Shown here piece after piece: positions 55,062 to 63,388 of a DNA stretch of 64,000 nucleotides. A model generated the notes under the pieces. The model saw only the letters and a list, made by a program, of their open reading frames with translations. It made no database searches and was not told where the DNA came from. Both the position numbers and the translations under genes were made by a program. The stretch is from assembly GCF_001426405.1 (NCBI RefSeq), contig NZ_LMEP01000027.1, positions 227,550 to 291,549 on the forward strand. The letters are read 5' to 3'. Position 1 is the first letter of the stretch, and the number at the start of each line of letters is the position of its first letter. The DNA is from Streptomyces sp. Root1304. Lineage in GTDB: Bacteria; Actinomycetota; Actinomycetes; Streptomycetales; Streptomycetaceae.

Positions 55062-56540
55062 TCAGTCCACCGGCCAGGTGTGGGCCGGTGCGTTCAGATG
55101 CATGTACGCGACGTACTGCTCCGTCATCCTCCGCAGGGCCTCGTGCCGGTCCACATGCCCGTGGTCCTGGAGGTGATGGACCGTCTCCGCCTGCCACACC
55201 GCGCCGTTGCGGCCGGTGACGCACCGCTGCTCGATGACGCCGAGGAGCGGTTCCCGCCGGGCCGCGTCCAGGCCCATCCGCTCCAGGCCCCGGTCCGCCA
55301 GCGGCAGCAGGCGCCGCAGCACCAGCTCCGTCACCGGGACCTCGCCCGCCCCCGGCCAGTACAGCTGCGCGTCGATGCCGTGCCGCGCGGCGGTGTGCAG
55401 GTTCTCCTCCGCCGCCGCGAAGGACATCCGCGACCAGACCGGCCGGTCCTCGTCGACCAGGGCGCGGACCAGGCCGTAGTAGAAGGCGCCGTTCGACAGC
55501 ACGTCCGCCACCGTGGGGCCCGCGGGCAGGACCCGGTTCTCCACGCGGAGGTGGGGGACGCCGTCGGCCACGTCATACACGGGCCGGTTCCAGCGGTAGA
55601 CCGTCCCGTTGTGCAGGGTGAGTTCGGAGAGCGCGGGGGTTCCGCCGCGCGCGAGCGTCTCCTCGGGGTCCTCGTCGTCACAGAGCGGCAGCAGGGCGGG
55701 GAAGTACCGCGCGTTCTCCTCGAAGAGGTCGAAGACGGAGGTGATCCAGCGCTCCCCGAACCACACCCGCGGCCGGACCCCCTGCACCTTGATCTCGTCC
55801 GGCCGGGTGTCGGTGGCCTGCTCGAACAGCGGGACGCGCGTCTCGCGCCACAGCTCCTTGCCGAACAGGAACGGCGAGTTCGCCGCCAGCGCGACCTGCA
55901 CGCCCGCCACGGCCTGGGCGGCGTTCCAGTACGCGGCGAACTCGTCCGGCGCGACCTGCAGATGGAACTGCGTGCTGGTGCACGCCGCCTCCGGCGTGAT
56001 CGTCTCGGCGTAGGTCCGCAGCCGCTCCACACCGTCCACCGAGATGAGCAGGTCCTCGCCCCGGGCGGCGAAGATCTGCTCGTTCAGCAGGTGGTAGCGG
56101 GGATTCTCGGACAGCGAGTCGGGTCCCGTGTCCTTCAGCTCCAGCGTCGGCAGGATCCCGATCATGACCAGGTGCGCGCCGATCGCCGCCGCCTTCTCCT
56201 CGGCGTGGTTCAGCGCGCCGCGGATCTCCCGTTCCCAGGAGTCGGGACCGCCCGCAGCCAGCCGCCGGGGCTCGATGTTGATCTCCAGGTTGAACCGGCC
56301 GAGCTCGGTCGACCAGGAGGGATCCGAGACGGCCGCCAGGACGTCCGGGCCGCGCATGGCGGGCTCGGCGGCGCCGTCCACGAGGTTCAGTTCGATCTCG
56401 AGACCCACCTGCGGCCGCTCGAAGTCGAAGCGCGCCTCGCGCAGCATCCGCGCGAACACGTCCAGGCAGGTGTGCATCTTGTTCCGGAACCGGCGACGGT
56501 CTTCACGGGTGAACTCCAGCGCCGGGACATCACGTCCCAT
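55062..56540 (-). CDS. glutamate-cysteine ligase family protein (GCS2)
   Basis: A 492-residue protein of the glutamate-cysteine ligase 2 family. VGLEIELNLVDG holds the metal-binding glutamates, and CTSTQFHLQVAPDEF and ANSPFLFGKELWRETR are family blocks. Streptomyces makes mycothiol and ergothioneine instead of glutathione; an EgtA-like or other gamma-glutamyl ligase role is possible. It is divergent from the first DUF4139 gene. The ATG lies just after a GGGACC-rich leader with no strong ribosome site. Confidence 0.8.
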   Translation of the reverse strand: MGRDVPALEFTREDRRRFRNKMHTCLDVFARMLREARFDFERPQVGLEIELNLVDGAAEPAMRGPDVLAAVSDPSWSTELGRFNLEINIEPRRLAAGGPDSWEREIRGALNHAEEKAAAIGAHLVMIGILPTLELKDTGPDSLSENPRYHLLNEQIFAARGEDLLISVDGVERLRTYAETITPEAACTSTQFHLQVAPDEFAAYWNAAQAVAGVQVALAANSPFLFGKELWRETRVPLFEQATDTRPDEIKVQGVRPRVWFGERWITSVFDLFEENARYFPALLPLCDDEDPEETLARGGTPALSELTLHNGTVYRWNRPVYDVADGVPHLRVENRVLPAGPTVADVLSNGAFYYGLVRALVDEDRPVWSRMSFAAAEENLHTAARHGIDAQLYWPGAGEVPVTELVLRRLLPLADRGLERMGLDAARREPLLGVIEQRCVTGRNGAVWQAETVHHLQDHGHVDRHEALRRMTEQYVAYMHLNAPAHTWPVD

Positions 56541-56859
56541 CGGTCCCTCCGGGTCTCGGCGGCACGGACCCCCACCCCTCAGCGTCCCACTCCGGGGGCC
56601 GGGCAACCACCGAAGCCCGGCCCGGCGCCCTCGTATCTCCTCGCGTCGCGCCTGGTCCCGCGCCCGGACCAGGCGCTTCCGGGGCAGGTCCGGGGGGCCC
56701 CGGCTCCGGACCCGGCCCTTCCGTGGCTGGTCCGGGGGCGGTCCCCGCCTCCGATCCTCCGGCTGCCACCCGCCCCCCGGCCGCCCCGGCGTAGGCTTCG
56801 CCGGAAGGGACGCTGTGGGGCCCGGTCCGGACCGGGCGGGGCAGGACGGGGGCGGGGCG
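56541..56859. promoter_or_regulatory. divergent intergenic region with palindromes
   Basis: A 319-nt divergent promoter region with no gene. It holds a perfect 11-bp stem with a 7-base loop (56648-56676), several GGTCC/GGACC repeats, and the 16-bp palindrome CCCGGTCCGGACCGGG (56821-56836), which ends 23 nt before the DUF4139 start. I cannot name the factor. Confidence 0.5.
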
Positions 56860-58956
56860 ATGACGGCCGGTACGGAACGGACGGCGGACACGGCGGGGGC
56901 GACGGGCACGCCACGGACCTGGGGCTCGGCCCTCGACTCGGTCGTGGTGTACGCGCAGGGCGCGCTCTGCCGCCGGCTGGCCCGGGGCACCGTGCCGTCC
57001 GACGGCCGGGTACGGGTGACCGGGCTCCCCCGCACCCTCGATCCCGGCTCGCTCCGGGCCCGGGTCCTCGGCGCCTCCGGCGCGCGGGTGACCGAAGCCC
57101 GGATCGAGGTCGGGGCCGAGCCGCTCGACACGGACGACGGTACGCGCGACGCCCTGCGGCACGAGGTGGAGCGCCTGCGCGACGAGGCGGCGGCCGCGCG
57201 GGGCCGCCGGGACCGGCAACTGGGCCTCATCACCGAGGTCGGCGGGCTGCACCCGGTGGCCCCGGCCCGCAAGCGCGACGACCCGCACCGTCGCACCCCG
57301 GTCGACGCCTGGCTGGAACTCGCCTCGTTCGTCGACGCCCGCCTGACCGCGCTGCACAGCCGCCTCGACGCGCTCGAAGAGGCGCTGGAGCAGGCCGATC
57401 ACGCGTTCGCCGTCGCCTCCGACCGGCTGTCCCGCGCTTCCGGCGACACTCCGTCGGCACACGTGGAGACGACGGTCTCCGCGGTCCTCACCCTCGTCGG
57501 CGGATCCGCCGACGAGGAGGTCGAGGTGGAAGTGGAGTACGGCGTCCCGGGCGCCGTCTGGGTCCCCGCGTACCGTCTCACCCACCGTCAGGGCGACGGC
57601 ACCGGACGGCTGGTGCTGCGCGCCTCCGTCGCCCAGCGCACCGGCGAGGACTGGACCGGGGTACGCCTCGCCCTGGCCACCGCCGACCTCCGGCGCCGCA
57701 CCGATCTGCCGAAGCTCCGCTCGATCAGGATCGGCCGACGTCAGGAAGCCCCCGCGCCGTCGGGCTGGCGCGAGCCTCCGACCGGCCTCGCCGACCTCTT
57801 CACGGGGTACGAGACGGTCGGCCCCCGGCCCCTTCCCGCAGGCGCCCGCGCGCCCGGCGGCAGCGTCGGCGCCGCGAGCGCCGCCCAGGACTCGTACCCG
57901 CCGCCGCCCCCGCCGACGGGGCTCCCTGTTCCCGGTGGCGCGTACGGTTCCGCCCCCGAACCCTTCGGCGGTGCGGCACCGCCCGCCACCACCCGCGCCC
58001 GCCGCTCCGCACCCTCGGCACCCAGGGGCTTCGGGGAGCCGCCGCCGGCCCTCGCCGCAGCCGCTCCCGCTCCGCCCGGCGCCATGCCGGTGCCGCCGCC
58101 CCCGCCGCCGGTTCCCGGTCCGCCGCAGCCGAGCGGGGACGACCTCGACTACGCCTCCCTCGTTCTGTGCGGCCCCGACGGGCCGGGCGAGCGCCGGGGA
58201 CGGCTGTTCCCCGGGACGGGCTTCGACGCGGTGGCCGCCGAGTACCGCCGCCGCGCCGAGACGGTGGCCTCGCTGCCGCTGCCCGGACACGCCGTGCGCC
58301 CGCGCGAGTCGGCCGGTTCCTTCGACCACCGCTTCGACGCCGTCGCCCGCGTCGACGTCCCCTCGGACGGTACCTGGCACACCGTCACCGTCGCGGAGAT
58401 CCCGGTCGGCCTGCGCACCGAGTACGTCTGCGCGCCCTCCGTGGAACAGACCGTGTACGCGACGCTCGTGCTCTCCAACGCCACGGGCCAGGCTCTCCTC
58501 GCGGGTCCGGTCGAGGTCACCGTCGACGACGAGTTCCTGCTGACCGCCGCGCTGCCGACGCTCGCCCCCGGCGGCGTCAGCCGGGTGGGGCTCGGGCCGG
58601 CCGAGGGCATCCGGGTCACCCGTCGCGCGAACCTGCGCGAGTCCACCGCCGGCCTGCGCAACAACGTGACCGTGCTCGACCACCAGGTCCACGTGGAACT
58701 GGCCAACGGGCTCGCGGGGCCCGTCGGCGTCGAGGTCCGCGAGCGTGTGCCGGTCACCTCCGATCCGGACGTCCGGATCGAGGAGGACGCCGACTGGACC
58801 GCTCCGGAGGACGGCGCCGGTCCCGAACAGCACGCCCCGGGCACCCGCGTCTGGCGGGTCGAGCTGCCCGCCGGCGCCACCACCGTCCTCGACGGCCGTT
58901 ACGAGATCCGCATCCCGGCCGGCAAAGCCCTGGTCGGCGGCAACCGCAGGAGCTGA
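56860..58956 (+). CDS. DUF4139/DUF4140 protein with proline-rich insert
   Basis: A 698-residue protein. The N-terminal DUF4140-like part begins with VVVYAQGALCRRLARG and is followed by a coiled coil (EVERLRDEAAAARGRRDRQL). The DUF4139 part (about residues 210-698; PGAVWVPAYRL, RTGEDWTGVRLALATADL, GLRTEYVCAPS) is split by an insert of about 130 residues rich in Pro, Ala and Gly (about 310-420). The family includes mucoidy-inhibitor A. No signal peptide is visible. The next gene is a shorter paralogue 6 nt downstream. Function not established. Confidence 0.8.
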   Translation: MTAGTERTADTAGATGTPRTWGSALDSVVVYAQGALCRRLARGTVPSDGRVRVTGLPRTLDPGSLRARVLGASGARVTEARIEVGAEPLDTDDGTRDALRHEVERLRDEAAAARGRRDRQLGLITEVGGLHPVAPARKRDDPHRRTPVDAWLELASFVDARLTALHSRLDALEEALEQADHAFAVASDRLSRASGDTPSAHVETTVSAVLTLVGGSADEEVEVEVEYGVPGAVWVPAYRLTHRQGDGTGRLVLRASVAQRTGEDWTGVRLALATADLRRRTDLPKLRSIRIGRRQEAPAPSGWREPPTGLADLFTGYETVGPRPLPAGARAPGGSVGAASAAQDSYPPPPPPTGLPVPGGAYGSAPEPFGGAAPPATTRARRSAPSAPRGFGEPPPALAAAAPAPPGAMPVPPPPPPVPGPPQPSGDDLDYASLVLCGPDGPGERRGRLFPGTGFDAVAAEYRRRAETVASLPLPGHAVRPRESAGSFDHRFDAVARVDVPSDGTWHTVTVAEIPVGLRTEYVCAPSVEQTVYATLVLSNATGQALLAGPVEVTVDDEFLLTAALPTLAPGGVSRVGLGPAEGIRVTRRANLRESTAGLRNNVTVLDHQVHVELANGLAGPVGVEVRERVPVTSDPDVRIEEDADWTAPEDGAGPEQHAPGTRVWRVELPAGATTVLDGRYEIRIPAGKALVGGNRRS

Positions 58957-58962
58957 GACACC

Positions 58963-60537
58963 ATGTCCACGGCCACGAAGACCGTCCCCGTCACCCCCCT
59001 CCCCGTCACCGCCGTCACCTGCCTCGAGGACCGCGCCCACATCGAGCGCGTCGTCGTCCTCGACCTGGCGGCCGGGGTCCAGCGGCTGCGCCTCGGGCCG
59101 ATCGGCGCGACCGCCGTCGACCGTACGCTCCACGCCGAACCGGCCTCGGGCCCTCCGGCCACAGTGCTCGACGCCCGGATCGTCCGCGCGTGGACGCCGC
59201 GCGGTCCGCGTCCCCCGGCCGACGAGGACTCGGCCCTGCGCCACCGCGTCCACGCCCTGGAGGAGGAGCGGGGCGGCCTGGAACAGGGCCGCGACCGGCT
59301 CCACACCCGGCTCGACCTGCTCGGCCGCCTCAGCACCGACCTGCTCCGGGAGATCCGCGAGGGCGCCGGTCACGGCGAGTCCGAGGGAGCCCGCTGGGCC
59401 ACCGAACTGGACCGGGTCGACGCCGAGCGCGAGACCTACGGCGAACGGCTCCGCACCGTCGACGCCCGGCTCGACTCGCTCGCCGAGGAACTCGCCGAGG
59501 TCCGGCGGGTCATGGAGCTGGCCGAGGAGGAGCCCGCCGAGCTGGTGGCCCACGTCGAGCTGACCTTGGACGTCTCCGCCGCCGGACCGGTCGGGCTGCG
59601 GCTGAGCCATCTCACCCCGTGCGCCCTGTGGCGTCCCGCCTACCGGGCCGTGCTCGACGGGGACGCCCTGACCCTGGAGACCGACGCGGTCGTCTGGCAG
59701 CGCACCGGCGAGGACTGGTCCGACGTACGCCTGACCCTGTCGACGGCCCGCTCGGCGCTGGCCACCGATCCCCCGCGCCTCGGTGAGGACCGGCTGACGC
59801 TCAAGGACCGCACGGCGGCGGAGCGCCGTACCGTCGACGTGGAGCTGCGCGAGGAGGAGATCGGAACGCTCGGCCCCGCGGCCTCCGTGCTCGGTCTCCC
59901 CGGGGTCGACGACGGCGGCGAGACCCGCGTGCTGCACTCCCCCACGCCCGTCTCGGTGCCCTCCGACGGCCGCGCCCACCGGGTGCCGCTGTCCGCGTTC
60001 ACCACCGTCACGAGCAGCGAGTACGGCTGCTCACCCGAGCTGTCCCCGCTGGTCACCCAGGTGGTGCGGTTCGACAACCGGTCGGGGCACGCACTGCTCG
60101 CCGGCCCCGTGGACCTGGTCAGGGGCAGCGGCTTCAGCGGCCGGGGCACCCTGGACTTCACCGCGCCCGGCGCCCCCGCCGAGCTCGCCTTCGGCAGCGG
60201 CGACGACCACCGGGTGGTCCGGCGCACCGAGGAGTCCCGCGACACGACCGGGCTGACGCAGCGGACCGTGGTCACGCGCACGGTCCGGCTGCACGTGTCC
60301 CGGTTCTCCGCTCCCGGGGAGCGCGAGGCCCGCACGGTCGTGCTGCGGGAGCGGATCCCGGTCTCCGAGGTGTCGGCGGTGGAGGTACGGCTGCGCAAGG
60401 AGGCCTGCTCTCCGGCGCCCGACGCGGTCGACGCCGAGGGCATCGTCCGCTGGGACGTCACCCTCCCGCCGGGCGGCCGCCGTACGGTCACGCTGGTCTA
60501 CGAGCTGACGGCGAGCGCCAAGGTCGCCGGGCTCTGA
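58963..60537 (+). CDS. DUF4139/DUF4140 protein, second copy
   Basis: A 524-residue paralogue of the preceding protein without the proline-rich insert. It has the same order: an N-terminal DUF4140-like beta domain (TCLEDRAHIERVVVLDLAAG), a long coiled coil (about residues 85-185), then the DUF4139 beta domain (LWRPAYRAVLDGD, RTGEDWSDVRLTLSTARS, YGCSPELSPLVTQVV). It starts 6 nt after its neighbour, so the two are almost certainly co-expressed and may form a hetero-oligomer. The stop codon is the first unit of a tandem repeat array. Function unknown. Confidence 0.8.
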   Translation: MSTATKTVPVTPLPVTAVTCLEDRAHIERVVVLDLAAGVQRLRLGPIGATAVDRTLHAEPASGPPATVLDARIVRAWTPRGPRPPADEDSALRHRVHALEEERGGLEQGRDRLHTRLDLLGRLSTDLLREIREGAGHGESEGARWATELDRVDAERETYGERLRTVDARLDSLAEELAEVRRVMELAEEEPAELVAHVELTLDVSAAGPVGLRLSHLTPCALWRPAYRAVLDGDALTLETDAVVWQRTGEDWSDVRLTLSTARSALATDPPRLGEDRLTLKDRTAAERRTVDVELREEEIGTLGPAASVLGLPGVDDGGETRVLHSPTPVSVPSDGRAHRVPLSAFTTVTSSEYGCSPELSPLVTQVVRFDNRSGHALLAGPVDLVRGSGFSGRGTLDFTAPGAPAELAFGSGDDHRVVRRTEESRDTTGLTQRTVVTRTVRLHVSRFSAPGEREARTVVLRERIPVSEVSAVEVRLRKEACSPAPDAVDAEGIVRWDVTLPPGGRRTVTLVYELTASAKVAGL

Positions 60538-60700
60538 GGTCGCCCGGATGTGAGACCGGCCGGGCTCCGAGGACGCCGGTGCTCCGAGGGCGCGGGCCTC
60601 TGAGGGCGCCGGTACTCCGAGGTCCGCCGAATTTCTGAGGTCCGCAGGTGCTCCGAGGTCCGCCGGAGTTCTGGGGGTGCCGGTACTCCGAGGTCCGGCG
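60533..60700 (+). repeat. degenerate 17-bp tandem repeats (about 8 copies)
   Basis: Units based on CTCCGAGGTCCGCCGGT, 15-20 bp long and about 17 on average, repeat from the stop codon of the second DUF4139 gene (CTCTGAGG itself fits the unit) to about 60700. The copies are imperfect (CTCCGAGGACGCCGGTG, CTCCGAGGGCGCGGGCC, TCTGAGGTCCGCAGGTG). No ORF with normal codon bias covers it. Confidence 0.7.
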
Positions 60701-60833
60701 CCGCCCGCTCCCGCGTCCGGGGGTGACTCACCGTCGCCTTGTGCTGCCTCCGCGTGTTCTCTCCGCTGTGCGGTCCGCCGTGAGCGACCATACGGACGCC
60801 GCGTCGCGCGCCCGACACCGAAGACGCTGCCGC

Positions 60834-60865
60834 CACCGGCTGCGCCACCGGTGGCGCAGCCGGTG
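60834..60865. promoter_or_regulatory. 32-bp perfect palindrome upstream of katG
   Basis: The half site CACCGGCTGCGCCACC is followed directly by its exact complement. It ends 51 nt before the katG start and contains nothing that reads as a -10 box, so it is either an operator or an mRNA hairpin in the katG leader. No furA-like gene lies nearby. Confidence 0.6.
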
Positions 60866-60916
60866 CCGGGAGGGCGGCCGGCGGACGGAACCACCGCGAC
60901 AGGAAGAAGGACGGAC

Positions 60917-63106
60917 GTGTCCGGCAGCGAGAGCGAGAACCCGGCAATCCCTTCCCCCACCCCCACGGAGACCCGGCCCAGGACGAACCGCGACTGGTGG
61001 CCCAACCAGCTGGACCTCCAGGTGCTCCACCAGCACTCGCCCCTGTCCGACCCCATGGACGAGGACTTCGACTACGCGGCGGAGTTCACGAGCCTGGACG
61101 TCGAGGCCCTGAAGCGCGACGTCTTCGAGGTGATGACGGCTTCGCAGGACTGGTGGCCCGCCGACTACGGCCACTACGGGCCGCTGTTCATCCGGATGAG
61201 CTGGCACGCGGCGGGCACGTACCGCATCGAGGACGGGCGGGGCGGCGGCGGCTCCGGCGCGCAGCGTTTCGCCCCGCTCAACAGCTGGCCGGACAACGCC
61301 AGCCTCGACAAGGCCCGCCGTCTCCTCTGGCCGGTGAAGCAGAAGTACGGCCGGAAGATCTCCTGGGCCGATCTCCTGGTGTTCGCGGGCAACTGCGCGA
61401 TGGAATCCATGGGGTTCAAGACCTTCGGCTTCGGGTTCGGCCGGCCGGACATCTGGGAGCCCCAGGAGGTCTTCTGGGGCCCCGAGGACACCTGGCTCGG
61501 TGACGAGCGGTACAGCGGCGACCGCGACCTGACCGGCCCGTTCGGCGCCGTGCAGATGGGCCTGATCTACGTCAACCCCGAGGGCCCGAACGGAAATCCG
61601 GATCCGGTCGCCGCCGCCCGGGACATCCGCGAGACCTTCGGGCGGATGGCCATGAACGACGAGGAGACGGTCGCGCTCATCATCGGCGGCCACACCTTCG
61701 GCAAGTGTCACGGCGCGGTCGCCCCCTCCTGCATCGGTCCGGAGCCGGAGGCCGCCCCCATCGAGCAGCAGGCCATCGGCTGGCGGAACACCTGCGGCAG
61801 CGGCAAGGGCGCCGACGCTCTCACCAGCGGCCTCGAAGGCGCGTGGACCTCCGAGCCGACGAAGTGGGACAACGGCTACCTCGACAACCTGTTCCGCTAC
61901 GACTGGGAGCTGACGACCAGCCCGGCCGGCGCCCAGCAGTGGACCCCCACGGACGCCTCGGCCCAGGGCACCGTGCCCGACGCCCACGACCCGTCGAAGC
62001 GGCATGCCCCGATGATGCTGACGACGGACCTCTCGCTGAAGCTGGACCCGGTCTACGGTCCGATCGCCAAGGGCTTCCACGAGAACCCGGAACGGCTCGC
62101 GGACGCGTTCGCCAGGGCCTGGTACAAGCTGCTGCACCGTGACATGGGTCCCCTGTCGCGCTACCTCGGCCCGTGGATCCCCGAGCCCCAACTGTGGCAG
62201 GACCCGGTCCCCGAGGTCGACCACCCGACGGTCGGGGACGCCGAGGTCACCGCGCTCAAGAGCGCGGTCCTGTCCTCGGGGCTCTCGCTGTCCCAGCTGG
62301 TCACCACCGCCTGGGCGGCGGCGGCGAGTTTCCGGGGCACCGACAAGCGCGGCGGGGCCAACGGGGCCCGTCTCCGGCTCGCGCCGCAGAAGGACTGGGA
62401 GGTCAACGCCCTGCCCGAGGTGGCCCGGACCGTGGAGACCCTGGACCGGCTGCGCCAGGAGTTCGACGACGCGCAGTCCGGCGGGATGCGGATCTCGCTC
62501 GCCGACATGATCGTCCTGGGCGGCTGCGCGGCTGTCGAGCAGGCGGCGCGGAACGCCGGGCACGCCCTCACCGTCCCGTTCTCCCCCGGCCGTACGGACG
62601 CCTCCCAGGAACAGACCGACGTCGAGTCCTTCGCCGTGCTCGAACCCCGGGCGGACGGCTTCCGCAACTACCTCAGGGCGGGCGAGAAGCTCTCGCCGGA
62701 GACCCTGCTGCTGGACCGGGCGAACCTGCTGACGCTCACCGCCCCGGAGATGACGGTCCTGGTCGGCGGCATGCGGGTCCTGGACACCGGTCACGCCGGG
62801 TCCCGGCACGGCCTGTTCACCGACCGGCCGGGGGCGCTGACGAACGACTTCTTCGTGAACCTGCTGGACATGGGCACGGAGTGGAAGCCGGCGAAGGCGA
62901 CCGAGAACGTCTACGAGGGCCGGGACCGCGCCACGGGCGAGGTCCGCTGGACGGCCACGGCCGCCGACCTCGTCTTCGGCTCGCACTCCCAGCTGCGGGC
63001 CCTGTCGGAGGTGTACGGGTCGGGCGACGCGGGAGAGAAGTTCGTCCGCGACTTCGTGGCGGCGTGGGACAAGGTCATGAACCTCGACCGGTTCGACCTC
63101 GCCTGA
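60917..63106 (+). CDS. katG: catalase-peroxidase KatG
   Basis: A 729-residue bifunctional heme catalase-peroxidase that removes hydrogen peroxide in the cytosol. The distal-site residues are Arg93, Trp96 and His97 in RMSWHAAGTYR, and the proximal heme ligand is His259 in IGGHTFGKCHGA. The Tyr in GLIYVNPEGP and the Met in RMAMNDEE, with Trp96, make the covalent Met-Tyr-Trp cofactor needed for catalase activity. The second, heme-free peroxidase-like half follows normally. The GTG start has AAGGA 5 nt upstream; the open frame upstream is repeat sequence. Unlike many actinomycete copies it has no adjacent furA. Confidence 0.95.
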   Translation: MSGSESENPAIPSPTPTETRPRTNRDWWPNQLDLQVLHQHSPLSDPMDEDFDYAAEFTSLDVEALKRDVFEVMTASQDWWPADYGHYGPLFIRMSWHAAGTYRIEDGRGGGGSGAQRFAPLNSWPDNASLDKARRLLWPVKQKYGRKISWADLLVFAGNCAMESMGFKTFGFGFGRPDIWEPQEVFWGPEDTWLGDERYSGDRDLTGPFGAVQMGLIYVNPEGPNGNPDPVAAARDIRETFGRMAMNDEETVALIIGGHTFGKCHGAVAPSCIGPEPEAAPIEQQAIGWRNTCGSGKGADALTSGLEGAWTSEPTKWDNGYLDNLFRYDWELTTSPAGAQQWTPTDASAQGTVPDAHDPSKRHAPMMLTTDLSLKLDPVYGPIAKGFHENPERLADAFARAWYKLLHRDMGPLSRYLGPWIPEPQLWQDPVPEVDHPTVGDAEVTALKSAVLSSGLSLSQLVTTAWAAAASFRGTDKRGGANGARLRLAPQKDWEVNALPEVARTVETLDRLRQEFDDAQSGGMRISLADMIVLGGCAAVEQAARNAGHALTVPFSPGRTDASQEQTDVESFAVLEPRADGFRNYLRAGEKLSPETLLLDRANLLTLTAPEMTVLVGGMRVLDTGHAGSRHGLFTDRPGALTNDFFVNLLDMGTEWKPAKATENVYEGRDRATGEVRWTATAADLVFGSHSQLRALSEVYGSGDAGEKFVRDFVAAWDKVMNLDRFDLA

Positions 63107-63326
63107 GAGAGCGGCGCTCGCAACGGAGAGCGCCGGCTCGGTCGGAGAGCACCGCTCGCGATGAGGACCGTCGCCCCGGTCCGAGAGCACCGCTCACAAC
63201 GGGGTCTGTCGCCCCGGTCCGAGAGCGCCGCTCTCGACCGAGGCCACCGCGCTGGTCCGTGAGCGGTGCTCCGGCCTGTGAGCGGCGCTCTGACCCAAGA
63301 GCGGGGCCCCCGGTCCGAGAGCAGTG
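63107..63326 (+). repeat. 19/38-bp tandem repeat array after katG
   Basis: Immediately after the katG stop codon a 19-base unit (GAGAGCGCCGCTC with a variable tail often ending GGTCC) repeats about 11-12 times. Two 19-bp copies (63107-63144) are followed by three exact 38-bp double units (63145-63182, 63183-63220, 63221-63258), then 19-20-bp copies with more mismatches. No gene is apparent. Confidence 0.75.
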
Positions 63327-63356
63327 CCCCGGCCGGCCGCATGCCGGCGGCCGGGG
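63327..63356. terminator. hairpin between convergent katG and DUF1684 genes
   Basis: A 9-bp stem (CCCCGGCCG and its complement) with a 12-base loop that can itself pair partly. It lies between the repeat array and the DUF1684 stop, so it could end both transcripts. Confidence 0.55.
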
Positions 63357-63388
63357 CCCCGGCGTCACCCGGTCACGTGCTCATGAGC

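Noticed and set aside
60533..60700. A CRISPR array
   Set aside because: The units are short, adjacent and imperfect, with no spacers of constant length and no cas genes.
63107..63326. A CRISPR array or phage attachment site after katG
   Set aside because: The units are contiguous with no unique spacers, and no integrase or tRNA gene is nearby.
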